A DNA stretch of 64,000 nucleotides, from NCBI GenBank assembly GCA_031268195.1, contig JAIRXQ010000037.1, positions 1-64,000 on the forward strand, given 5' to 3'. The position numbers and the translations under genes are program-made. Source of the stretch: Azoarcus sp. GTDB lineage: Bacteria; Pseudomonadota; Gammaproteobacteria; Burkholderiales; Rhodocyclaceae. Shown piece by piece: positions 18,601-27,284 of this stretch; the stretch's first letter is position 1, and each line of letters begins with the position of its first letter. The notes below the pieces were generated by a model. It made no database searches. It was not told the origin of the DNA and saw nothing but the letters and a program-made list of their open reading frames with translations.

Positions 18601-18625
18601 AAACCCCGCTACGGCGGGGTTTTTT
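18601..18625 (+). terminator. Intrinsic terminator after tRNA-Val
   Basis: AAACCCCGC-TACG-GCGGGGTTT with a T-run. The hairpin also overlaps the last codons and stop of the convergent Tai4 gene. Confidence 0.9.
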
Positions 18626-19073
18626 GTTGGTTCACCGTCCCTCGGTGAATGTGCTTGGGATGGATGACCAAACGCTTGACCTGCGCGTCCAGTTCCTCGC
18701 TGTGATACAGATCCAGGCACTTCAGGAAATCGAAACGGACATCCTTGATTTCCGATTCGACCAGCGGGTTGTGATAATTGCGCGCCAAATAACCATCCAC
18801 CAGGGTATTGATCGCGTCCGGGGCCTTCTCCAGGTCGTATTCAGTCCAGTCGCGCAATGCGCTGGCGCTGCGTCCCGCATCGATGGCTGCACCTTTGTCA
18901 TTCTTGTAGGTGTTTGCGATGCAGGTAGCCAGCACCATGTCCTTGTAATTCTGTACATGGGTACGCGCGCCTGCTTGCGGAGAGGTACGCTGATCGCCTG
19001 CCGCATGGCAAACCGGCGTCCAGAAGGCGAGCGCCGAAGCCGTCAGGATGCCGGCCCAGATCGCCTGTTTCAT
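18609..19073 (-). CDS. Tai4-type T6SS amidase immunity protein
   Basis: A 154-residue protein with a signal peptide (IWAGILTASALAFWTPVCHA). The mature region reads NYKDMVLATCIANTYKND, ALRDWTEYDLEKAP, VDGYLARNYHNPL and FDFLKCLDLYHSEELD. This pattern fits Tai4 immunity proteins, which sit in the periplasm and block Tae4 peptidoglycan amidases delivered by type VI secretion; the two Cys probably pair. Its ATG overlaps the stop of the truncated effector (ATGA), the normal effector-immunity arrangement. No T6SS structural genes are in the window. Its C-terminal residues are encoded inside the tRNA terminator hairpin, so the natural end may have been altered. Confidence 0.85.
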   Translation of the reverse strand: MKQAIWAGILTASALAFWTPVCHAAGDQRTSPQAGARTHVQNYKDMVLATCIANTYKNDKGAAIDAGRSASALRDWTEYDLEKAPDAINTLVDGYLARNYHNPLVESEIKDVRFDFLKCLDLYHSEELDAQVKRLVIHPKHIHRGTVNQQKTPP

Positions 19074-19228
19074 GACAGGCTCCGGAAGTTCGTGCGATTG
19101 GTGCGATATCCCACCCTCGGTTCATTGAAGTAGCAGTGGTCATAGCATGTATTGCCATCGAACAACGTCGCATGGCCTGCGGCGTCTGACCAGCCGGAAA
19201 CCTCAAAAAGGGTCTGCTCATTTGTCAT
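19070..19228 (-). pseudogene. Tae4-type amidase effector, C-terminal stump
   Basis: A 52-codon open frame, too short for the ORF track: MTNEQTLFEVSGWSDAAGHA, then TLFDGNTCYDHCYF. This matches the C-terminal end of Tae4 DL-endopeptidases, including the catalytic His in the GHxTLxxG motif and the Cys pair. A TAA lies immediately upstream of the ATG, and the N-terminal two thirds with the catalytic Cys are absent. It overlaps the tai4 start by 4 bp. The effector is dead while the immunity gene is kept. Confidence 0.75.
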
Positions 19229-19434
19229 TTATTTTTTCAGGTTTTCATCGCAATTCGATGCAAAATGGTAAATAGTCTGGGATTGAGTTTCAAGCGTTGC
19301 TTTTGAAAGAGCTGTGTTTGAATATGCTCGACTGCTCATGGTCGGAGCGACGGGGCTAGTGGCTATTAAAAATATTTTATTTTCATATTCTGTGGGCGCG
19401 GCGTGCTGCGGCTATGTTGTACGTGTCTGATCAT

Positions 19435-19714
19435 GGTATAGTTTCGAAGATCAAGGAGACAGGTTCTCCTTGTTGGTGGAAAAAATGGGTCTTTTGGAGG
19501 GTATGCCAGAGCGTGCTTCTCCGAAAATTCATTTTGTTTCTTTTGTTTCAATAAGTTGGTAGGTTTGCTCGAATCCGTTTGCCCTACCAATGCCCAGTCG
19601 ACTGGCGAAAAGTGTGTGAAAAGTGCGGTGTGGCCGCGCTTTTTTCGTTTACGGCGTATGCGGTGCCTGGGCGTTGGCGGTGGCTTGCATATAGGTATAC
19701 GTGAAGGCCACATC
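19435..19714 (+). promoter_or_regulatory. thrS promoter and structured leader with intrinsic terminator (attenuator candidate)
   Basis: An extended -10 element TGGTATAGT (19435-19443) starts a leader with four stacked hairpins: CAAGGAGA/TCTCCTTG (19452-19472), TTGGTAGG/CCTACCAA (19556-19590), the palindrome CCAGTCGACTGG (19594-19605), and AAAAGTGCGG/CCGCGCTTTT followed by Ts (19619-19645). The last is a good intrinsic terminator lying 69 bp before the thrS start, as expected for transcription attenuation. The first part of the gap (19229-19434) holds nothing recognised. Confidence 0.6.
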
Positions 19715-21631
19715 ATGCCCGACATCACCTTGCCCGACGGCGCCGTCCGCAGCTTCGATCATCCGGTCACGGTGGGCGAGGTGGCGACCGCCATCGGCGC
19801 GGGGCTGGCAAAGGCAGCGCTGGCAGGGAAGGTGGACGGGCGGCCGGTCGATCTGTCGCACCGCATCGACACCGATGCAACGCTTGCGATCATCACCGAC
19901 AAGAACCCGGAAGGCGTCGACATCCTGCGCCACTCCTGTGCACACCTGCTGGCGCAGGCGGCCAAAGAACTGTTTGCGGATGCGCAGGTGACGATCGGGC
20001 CGACGGTCGAAAACGGTTTTTACTACGATTTCTCCTACAGGCGTCCCTTCACGCCCGAAGATCTCGCGCGCATCGAAGCGCGCATGGTCGAGATCGCCCG
20101 GCGCGATCTCGCGGTGACGCGCGAAGTCTGGCCGCGTGAGCAAGCGGTCGAATTCTTCAAAGGCGCTGGCGAGCATTACAAGGCCGAGATCATCGCCTCG
20201 ATTCCGGCGGGCGAGGCCGTTTCGCTCTACCGTCAGGGGGATTTCGTCGATCTCTGCCGGGGGCCGCATGTGCCTTCGACCGGCAAGTTGAAGGCGTTCA
20301 AGCTCACCAAGCTCGCGGGGGCGTACTGGCGCGGCGATTCCAATAACGAGATGCTCCAGCGCATCTACGGCACGGCGTGGGCGAAGAAAGAAGATCTCGA
20401 TGCTTACCTGCACATGCTCGAAGAAGCCGAGAAGCGCGACCATCGCCGGATCGGCCGGCAGCTCGACCTGTTCCACTTGCAGGACGAAGCGCCGGGCATG
20501 GTGTTCTGGCACGCGAAAGGCTGGACGCTGTGGCAGCAGGTCGAGCAATACCTGCGCCGCACCATCTCGCGCCACGGTTATCAGGAAGTGCGCACGCCGC
20601 AGATCGTCGATCGCGCGCTGTGGGAGCGCTCCGGGCATTGGGACATGTATGCCGAGCTGATGTTTACCACGCACTCGGACAAGCGCGACTACGCGGTGAA
20701 GCCCATGAATTGCCCGTGCCACGTCCAGATTTTCAATCAGGGGCTGAAAAGCTACCGTGATCTGCCTCTGCGCATGGCCGAGTTCGGCTCCTGCCACCGC
20801 AATGAGCCGTCTGGCGCCTTGCACGGCATCATGCGTGTGCGCAACTTCGTGCAGGACGATGCCCACATCTTCTGCTCGGAAGAACAGGTCCAGTCCGAAG
20901 CGGTGGCCTTCATCCACCTGTTGCAAAAGGTTTACCGCGATTTCGGTTTCGAGGACGTGCTGGTGAAGCTCTCCACCCGGCCCGATAAGCGTGTGGGCTC
21001 CGACGAGCAGTGGGACGTCACCGAAGCGGCGCTGGCCGCCTCGCTCGCTGCCGAGGGGCTGGCCTACGATTTGCAACCGGGCGAAGGCGCCTTCTACGGG
21101 CCGAAGATCGAGTTTTCACTCAAGGACAGCCTTGGGCGCGTCTGGCAGTGTGGCACCCTGCAACTGGATTTCAACCTTCCGCACCGGCTCGGCGCCGAAT
21201 ACGTCGCCGAGGACAACACGCGCAGGGTGCCGGTCATGCTCCACCGCGCCATCCTTGGTTCGCTGGAGCGCTTCATCGGCATTCTCATCGAACACCATGC
21301 CGGAGCAATGCCGCTGTGGCTCGCGCCGGTGCAGGCCGTCGTGATGAGCATCTCGGACGGGCAGGCCGACTACGCCAACGATGTCGCAAAGCGGCTACTC
21401 GATGCAGGTTTCCGTGTCGAAACCGATTTGCGCAACGAAAAAATCAACTATAAAATCCGCGAGCACAGTGTGCACAAGCTACCTTACCAGATCGTCGTCG
21501 GCGACAAGGAAAAGGCTGCGGACAAGGTGGCAGTGCGCATCCGGGGCGGCCAGGATCTTGGCCAACTGTCCCTCGATTCGCTGATTGAACGCTGGCTTCG
21601 TGAAATTGAAGCGAAGGCTGGCCCGGTTTGA
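19715..21631 (+). CDS. thrS: Threonyl-tRNA synthetase
   Basis: A 638-residue class II synthetase charging tRNA-Thr. It has an N-terminal TGS domain ([14 protein letters not shown]), an editing domain with [10 protein letters not shown], the catalytic core with [12 protein letters not shown] and [15 protein letters not shown], and the C-terminal anticodon-binding domain ending [13 protein letters not shown]. The track opens at 19556, but ATG 19715 gives the family N-terminus and has GAAGG upstream. It heads the thrS-infC-rpmI-rplT-pheST-ihfA block as in enteric bacteria. Confidence 0.97.
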   Translation: MPDITLPDGAVRSFDHPVTVGEVATAIGAGLAKAALAGKVDGRPVDLSHRIDTDATLAIITDKNPEGVDILRHSCAHLLAQAAKELFADAQVTIGPTVENGFYYDFSYRRPFTPEDLARIEARMVEIARRDLAVTREVWPREQAVEFFKGAGEHYKAEIIASIPAGEAVSLYRQGDFVDLCRGPHVPSTGKLKAFKLTKLAGAYWRGDSNNEMLQRIYGTAWAKKEDLDAYLHMLEEAEKRDHRRIGRQLDLFHLQDEAPGMVFWHAKGWTLWQQVEQYLRRTISRHGYQEVRTPQIVDRALWERSGHWDMYAELMFTTHSDKRDYAVKPMNCPCHVQIFNQGLKSYRDLPLRMAEFGSCHRNEPSGALHGIMRVRNFVQDDAHIFCSEEQVQSEAVAFIHLLQKVYRDFGFEDVLVKLSTRPDKRVGSDEQWDVTEAALAASLAAEGLAYDLQPGEGAFYGPKIEFSLKDSLGRVWQCGTLQLDFNLPHRLGAEYVAEDNTRRVPVMLHRAILGSLERFIGILIEHHAGAMPLWLAPVQAVVMSISDGQADYANDVAKRLLDAGFRVETDLRNEKINYKIREHSVHKLPYQIVVGDKEKAADKVAVRIRGGQDLGQLSLDSLIERWLREIEAKAGPV

Positions 21632-21657
21632 TTTTGGTTTTTGTGGAGATTTGAACC

Positions 21658-22191
21658 ATCGCTCAAGAGAAAAGACAGCGCGTGAATGGAGAAATCAGCG
21701 CGCCGGAAGTCCGCCTGGTAGGTGAGGACGGGGAACCGCTCGGGATTTTGTCCCTGCGGGCTGCCCTTGAGGCGGCTGATGAGGCCGGGCTGGATCTGGT
21801 CGAAATCGCACCCACGGCGCAGCCGCCCGTGTGCAAGGTGATGGATTTCGGCAAGTTCCGCTATCAGGAACAGAAGAAGGCTCACGAAGCCCGTTTGAAG
21901 CAGAAACAGGTGCAGGTGAAGGAAGTCAAATTCCGCCCCGGCACCGACGAGAACGACTACCAGATCAAGTTGCGCAACCTGCGCCGCTTTCTCGAAGAAG
22001 GCGACAAATGCAAGGTGACGCTGCGGTTCCGGGGTCGTGAGATGGCGCACCAGGAGTTCGGCGCGCGCCAGCTCGAACGGATCAAGGCCGATCTCGAAGA
22101 CCTTGGTCAGGTCGAACAGATGCCCAAGATGGAAGGGCGCCAGATGATCATGGTGGTCGCACCGTCCCGAAGCGCGAGCAAGGGCAAGTGA
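21658..22191 (+). CDS. infC: Translation initiation factor IF-3 (ATC start)
   Basis: A 177-residue IF-3, which keeps ribosomal subunits apart and checks the initiator codon. [20 protein letters not shown] at the N-terminus, [21 protein letters not shown] near residue 45 and the C-terminal domain with [18 protein letters not shown] are all conserved. The ORF track begins at GTG 21682, but conservation requires the start at ATC 21658, with GGAG eight bases upstream. A rare start codon (AUU/AUC/AUA) on infC is the classic basis of IF-3 autoregulation. It lies 26 bp after thrS. Confidence 0.95.
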   Translation: MAQEKRQRVNGEISAPEVRLVGEDGEPLGILSLRAALEAADEAGLDLVEIAPTAQPPVCKVMDFGKFRYQEQKKAHEARLKQKQVQVKEVKFRPGTDENDYQIKLRNLRRFLEEGDKCKVTLRFRGREMAHQEFGARQLERIKADLEDLGQVEQMPKMEGRQMIMVVAPSRSASKGK

Positions 22192-22205
22192 GGCCGGAAG
22201 GATTC

Positions 22206-22296
22206 GCTCCACGAGGAGCGTGAGCCGCCTTCCCTGCGGGGGCGGACAAAACAAGTGGCGCCGGGTGCCAAAAGCCCAGAGACGGGCTACCCGGCG
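22206..22296 (+). promoter_or_regulatory. Hairpin-rich infC-rpmI spacer, candidate L20 control site
   Basis: Stems GCTCC/GGAGC (22206-22219) and a long nested stem CGCCGGGT ... GCCC/GGGC ... ACCCGGCG (22259-22296) lie directly before rpmI. In E. coli ribosomal protein L20 represses rpmI-rplT by binding RNA in this position. The same use here is inferred from location and structure only. Confidence 0.45.
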
Positions 22297-22323
22297 ACAT
22301 TCTATAAACGTTGGAGTATCGAA

Positions 22324-22521
22324 ATGCCCAAGATGAAAACCAAGAGCGGCGCCAAAAAGCGCTTCAAGGTACGCGCTGGCGGCAGCATCAAGCGCTCGCA
22401 CGCGTTCAAGCGCCACATCCTCACCAAGAAAACCACCAAGAACAAGCGCCATCTGCGCGGCACCGTAGACATTCATGCCGCCGACGAAAAGCTGATCCGC
22501 GCCATGCTGCCTTTCGCCTGA
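22324..22521 (+). CDS. rpmI: 50S ribosomal protein L35
   Basis: A 65-residue basic protein with the L35 signature [16 protein letters not shown] and [20 protein letters not shown]. Length is normal. GTTGGAGTATCGAA precedes ATG 22324; the upstream in-frame extension in the track is the structured spacer. rplT follows after 10 bp. Confidence 0.97.
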   Translation: MPKMKTKSGAKKRFKVRAGGSIKRSHAFKRHILTKKTTKNKRHLRGTVDIHAADEKLIRAMLPFA

Positions 22522-22531
22522 GGAGAACGCC

Positions 22532-22891
22532 ATGCCCAGAGTCAAACGTGGTGTAACGGCGCGCGCGCGCCACAAGAAAGTTCTCAATCAGGCCAAGGGC
22601 TATCGCGGCCGCCGGAAGAACGTCTATCGCATCGCCAAAGAAGCGGTGATGAAGGCCGGTCAGTACGCTTACCGCGACCGCCGGCAGCGCAAACGCCAGT
22701 TCCGCGCCCTGTGGATCGCCCGGATCAACGCCGCGGCGCGTGAGCTGGGGCTGACTTACAGCACCTTCATGAACGGTCTGAAGAAGGCCGCCATCGAAGT
22801 GGATCGCAAGGTTCTGGCCGATCTGGCCGTGTTCGACAAGCCGGCGTTCGCCGCGTTTGCCGCGCAAGCCCGGGCCCAGCTCGCCGCTTGA
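22532..22891 (+). CDS. rplT: 50S ribosomal protein L20
   Basis: A 119-residue L20, essential for early 50S assembly, with the canonical [18 protein letters not shown] start and the [19 protein letters not shown] core. GAGGAG stands before the ATG. It probably also represses its own operon through the spacer before rpmI. A strong hairpin with a T-run follows. Confidence 0.98.
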   Translation: MPRVKRGVTARARHKKVLNQAKGYRGRRKNVYRIAKEAVMKAGQYAYRDRRQRKRQFRALWIARINAAARELGLTYSTFMNGLKKAAIEVDRKVLADLAVFDKPAFAAFAAQARAQLAA

Positions 22892-22924
22892 TCTTCCGGT
22901 TGTTGTGGAAGATCGACGCGGATC

Positions 22925-22953
22925 GAAAAAAGGAGGCTCGGCCTCCTTTTTTT
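22925..22953 (+). terminator. Intrinsic terminator between rplT and pheS
   Basis: AAAAAAGGAGGC-TCG-GCCTCCTTTTTT. It could end the ribosomal operon or act as an attenuator for pheST. No Phe-rich leader peptide was seen in the 84-bp gap. Confidence 0.85.
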
Positions 22954-22957
22954 CTGA

Positions 22958-24007
<1,050 letters not shown>

Positions 24008-24020
24008 CAGGCAGACGAGC

Positions 24021-26417
24021 ATGCAATTTTCCGAAAACTGGCTGCGGACCTTCGTCGACCCGGCGCTCGATTCCGAAGCCCTCGGCCATCTGATGACAAT
24101 GGCCGGCCTGGAAGTCGAGGAAGCCCATCCGGTCGCGCCGCCGTTCTCCGGCGTGGTGGTGGCGCAAATCGTGACCGCCGAAAAGCATCCCGGCGCCGAC
24201 AAACTGAAACTGTGCAAGGTCGATGTCGGTGCCGCCGAGCCGTTGCAGATCGTGTGCGGCGCCCCCAATGCCGTCGCGGGCATGAAAGTGCCGTGCGCGA
24301 AAGTAGGTGCGGAACTGCCCGGCGGCTTCGCCATCGGGCCCGCCAGGCTACGCGGCGTGGAATCTTTCGGCATGCTGTGCTCGGCGCACGAGCTGGGGCT
24401 GTCCGACGATCACGCCGGCTTGCTGCCCTTGCCAGAAGATGCGCCGGTCGGGATGGATATCCGCCAATACCTCGATCTCGACGATGTGAGTTTCGAGATC
24501 AAGCTCACGCCCAACCGCGCCGATTGCCTCAGCCTGACCGGCGTGGCGCGCGAAGTGGCGGCGCTCACCGGCGCGCCGTTTACACCCGCGCCGCTCGCGC
24601 TGGTTCCGGCCACGCTCGATGCGCGCCGCGCCATCGTGCTCGATGCGCCCAAAGCGTGCCCGCGTTACTGCGGCCGCGTCATCGGCGGGGTGAACGCGAA
24701 AGCGCCGACGCCCGCGTGGATGAAAGATCGCCTGCAACGCTCGGGCATCCGTTCGATCAGTGCGCTGGTCGATATCACCAACTACGTGATGCTCGAACTC
24801 GGCCAGCCCTTGCACGCTTTCGACGACACGCGGCTGACCGGCGCGATCCACGTCCGCCTGCCGCGCCCCGGCGAAGCGCTGCTGCTCCTGAACGAGCAGA
24901 CCATCAAACCCACGCCCGATACGCTGCTGATCGCAGACGAGTCCCGCGCGCTGGCGCTGGCTGGCATCATGGGCGGCGAAGAGACTGGCATCACGCTGGA
25001 GACCACGGAAGTCTTTCTGGAATCCGCCTTCTTCGCGCCGGAGGCCATTACCGGCCGCGCCCGCGCCTACGGCTTCGCTTCCGATGCCTCGCACCGCTAC
25101 GAACGCGGCGTCGATTTCCAGTTGCAGCGCCCGGCTATCGAACGCGCCACGCAACTCATACTGGAGATCTGCGGCGGCGCGGCGGGCCCGGTGGAAGAAG
25201 CGCGCGCCGAGGCCGATCTGCCACGCCGCGACGAAGTGGCGCTACGTCCGGCGCGCGTGCGCAAGGTGCTCGGCATCGCGCTCGACGACGACACCATGCG
25301 CGCGTTGCTGGAGCGCGTGTCGCTGCAAGTGCGCAACCTCGCGGCCGAACTGCGTGTGCGGCCGCCCGCGTTTCGCTTCGACATCGAAATCGAGGCGGAT
25401 CTGATCGAAGAAGTTGCCCGTCTGTACGGCTACGGCAACATTCCCGCTCCCGCGCCGCGCGGTGAACTGGCGATGCTCGCCAGCACTGAATCGGCGCGCA
25501 GCGACTGGACGGTACGGCATCGCCTCGCCGGGCGCGGTTTTCAGGAAGTCGTGAATTTTGCCTTCGTCGAAGCGGCGTGGGAACGCGATTTCTGTGCCAA
25601 TGCCGCCCCGATCCGGCTCGCCAATCCGATCGCCGGCCAGATGGACACGATGCGCTCCAGCCTGATCGCGGGGCTGATTGCCAACGTCGTCACCAATCGC
25701 AAACGGCAGCAGAACCGCGTGCGCGTGTTCGAGATCGGCCGCTGTTTCGCGCGTTGCGACAAGGCCGAGGGCCGCGCGGGGGAGGAAATCCCCGGTTTCT
25801 GGCAGCCGCGCCGCCTTGCGGCGCTGGCGGCGGGTACGGCCTTGCCCGAACAATGGGGCGAGCCTGCGCGCGCAGTCGATTTCTACGATCTCAAGGCCGA
25901 TCTCGACACCCTGTTCGCGCCGCGTGCGTTGACGTTCGCGCCTATCGAACATCCGGCCCTGCACCCGGGGCGCGCGGCCTCGGTGGCGCTCGATGGCCAG
26001 CTCATTGGCGTCATCGGCGAAATCCATCCGGTGTGGGTGCAACGTTACGCGTTGGGCACGGCGCCGATAGCCTTCGAAGTCGAACTCGACGCCGCGCTCG
26101 CGGCGGTGAAGCCGGCCTCCGGCGACATCTCGCGCATGCCTGCGGTGTCGCGTGATCTGGCGCTGGTGGTGCCCACCTCGGTGAGCGCGGAACAGGTGTT
26201 GAACGCATTGCGAGAAGCCGCGCCCGCCACGGTGCGGGAGATCGCGCTTTTCGACCTCTACCAAGGCAAGGGGGTCGAGCCCGACCACAAGAGCCTTGCG
26301 TTCAGGATTTTCATGCAAGATACTCAGCGCACTCTGGAAGACGCCGAAGTCGATGAAGCGGTTTCCGGGCTGCTTCGTCATGTTGAGCGCGCCGTAGGTG
26401 GACGGTTGCGCGTTTGA
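24021..26417 (+). CDS. pheT: Phenylalanyl-tRNA synthetase beta subunit
   Basis: A 798-residue beta subunit. The order is an N-terminal tRNA-binding OB fold ([12 protein letters not shown]), the B3/B4 editing region ([14 protein letters not shown]), the B5 domain ([14 protein letters not shown]), a synthetase-like core and the C-terminal ferredoxin-like anticodon domain ([16 protein letters not shown]). Length is normal for the family. ihfA begins 13 bp after its stop, as in E. coli. Confidence 0.97.
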   Translation: MQFSENWLRTFVDPALDSEALGHLMTMAGLEVEEAHPVAPPFSGVVVAQIVTAEKHPGADKLKLCKVDVGAAEPLQIVCGAPNAVAGMKVPCAKVGAELPGGFAIGPARLRGVESFGMLCSAHELGLSDDHAGLLPLPEDAPVGMDIRQYLDLDDVSFEIKLTPNRADCLSLTGVAREVAALTGAPFTPAPLALVPATLDARRAIVLDAPKACPRYCGRVIGGVNAKAPTPAWMKDRLQRSGIRSISALVDITNYVMLELGQPLHAFDDTRLTGAIHVRLPRPGEALLLLNEQTIKPTPDTLLIADESRALALAGIMGGEETGITLETTEVFLESAFFAPEAITGRARAYGFASDASHRYERGVDFQLQRPAIERATQLILEICGGAAGPVEEARAEADLPRRDEVALRPARVRKVLGIALDDDTMRALLERVSLQVRNLAAELRVRPPAFRFDIEIEADLIEEVARLYGYGNIPAPAPRGELAMLASTESARSDWTVRHRLAGRGFQEVVNFAFVEAAWERDFCANAAPIRLANPIAGQMDTMRSSLIAGLIANVVTNRKRQQNRVRVFEIGRCFARCDKAEGRAGEEIPGFWQPRRLAALAAGTALPEQWGEPARAVDFYDLKADLDTLFAPRALTFAPIEHPALHPGRAASVALDGQLIGVIGEIHPVWVQRYALGTAPIAFEVELDAALAAVKPASGDISRMPAVSRDLALVVPTSVSAEQVLNALREAAPATVREIALFDLYQGKGVEPDHKSLAFRIFMQDTQRTLEDAEVDEAVSGLLRHVERAVGGRLRV

Positions 26418-26430
26418 AGGAGGGAATTCC

Positions 26431-26736
26431 ATGACCTTGACCAAAGCCGAACTTGCCGATCTGCTTTTCGAGCAAGTCGGGTTGAACAAACGTGAAGCCA
26501 AGGACATGGTGGAAGGTTTCTTTGAGGAAATCCGCGCCGCGCTGGAGCAGGGCGAGGCTGTCCGGCTCTCCGGCTTCGGCAACTTCCTGTTGCGCGACAA
26601 GCCGCAGCGTCCGGGGCGCAACCCCAAGACGGGCGAGGAGATTCCGATTACCGCGCGCCGCGTGGTGACTTTCCATCCGAGCCAGAAGCTGAAGGGCGCT
26701 GTAGAGGAACTGGCCCATGCCGCCCGAGATGCCTGA
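26431..26736 (+). CDS. ihfA: Integration host factor subunit alpha
   Basis: A 101-residue DNABII protein: [40 protein letters not shown] and [17 protein letters not shown] are IHF alpha hallmarks. It pairs with IhfB (encoded at 9.5 kb) to bend DNA. AAGGAGGGAATTCC gives a strong ribosome-binding site before ATG 26431. Its last 20 bases overlap the MerR-family gene, so the two are translationally coupled. Confidence 0.96.
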   Translation: MTLTKAELADLLFEQVGLNKREAKDMVEGFFEEIRAALEQGEAVRLSGFGNFLLRDKPQRPGRNPKTGEEIPITARRVVTFHPSQKLKGAVEELAHAARDA

Positions 26737-27100
26737 ATCCGTGCAAGCCGCGGGGTTGCCGCCGATTCCCGCCAAACGTTATTTCAGCATTGGCGAAGTC
26801 AGCGACCTGTGCGGCGTCAAGGCGCACGTGCTGCGTTACTGGGAACAGGAATTCTCCCAGCTAAAGCCGGTCAAGCGCAGCGGCAACCGCCGCTACTACC
26901 AGCATCACGAAGTGCTGCTGGTGCGAAGGATTCGCCACCTGCTCTACGATGAAGGCTTCACGATTTCCGGCGCGCGCAACCGCCTCGACGAAGCCGCGAT
27001 TCAAGATCAAGAAAACGCCATCGCCGCCGAACAGGCGCGGGCGCTGCTGGCCGAACTGCGCAGTGAAGTCGAAGCCACGCTGGGCGTGCTACGCGGGTGA
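26717..27100 (+). CDS. MerR-family transcriptional regulator
   Basis: A 127-residue protein with an N-terminal MerR winged helix-turn-helix: [25 protein letters not shown], with [27 protein letters not shown] completing it. A short C-terminal helix follows and no metal-binding cysteines, so it is not a classical metal sensor. This gene type regularly follows ihfA in proteobacteria. ATG 26729 is a possible alternative start that would reduce the overlap with ihfA. The effector is unknown. Confidence 0.88.
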   Translation: MPPEMPESVQAAGLPPIPAKRYFSIGEVSDLCGVKAHVLRYWEQEFSQLKPVKRSGNRRYYQHHEVLLVRRIRHLLYDEGFTISGARNRLDEAAIQDQENAIAAEQARALLAELRSEVEATLGVLRG

Positions 27101-27153
27101 GCGGATTTTCCGCTGGTAAGTTCGCGGCGATTTGCTACAATCGCGCCCTCGTG

Positions 27154-27231
<78 letters not shown>

Positions 27232-27243
27232 GAAATTCTCGAT

Positions 27244-27267
27244 AAACCGGCTCAGGCCGGTTTTTTT
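27244..27267 (+). terminator. Intrinsic terminator after tRNA-Pro
   Basis: AAACCGGC-TCAG-GCCGGTTT followed by Ts, ending 17 bp before the ccoI start. Confidence 0.9.
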
Positions 27268-27284
27268 GTTTGTCCGGTGTGCCT

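Noticed and set aside
19485-19565. 25-codon leader peptide before thrS ([14 protein letters not shown]...)
   Set aside because: Contains no threonine codons and no good ribosome-binding site at a suitable distance, so classical peptide attenuation is unlikely.
19600-19650. T-box riboswitch in the thrS leader
   Set aside because: The terminator has GTGTGGCCGCG but not the T-box sequence AGGGTGGNACCGCG, and T-boxes are rare in this group.
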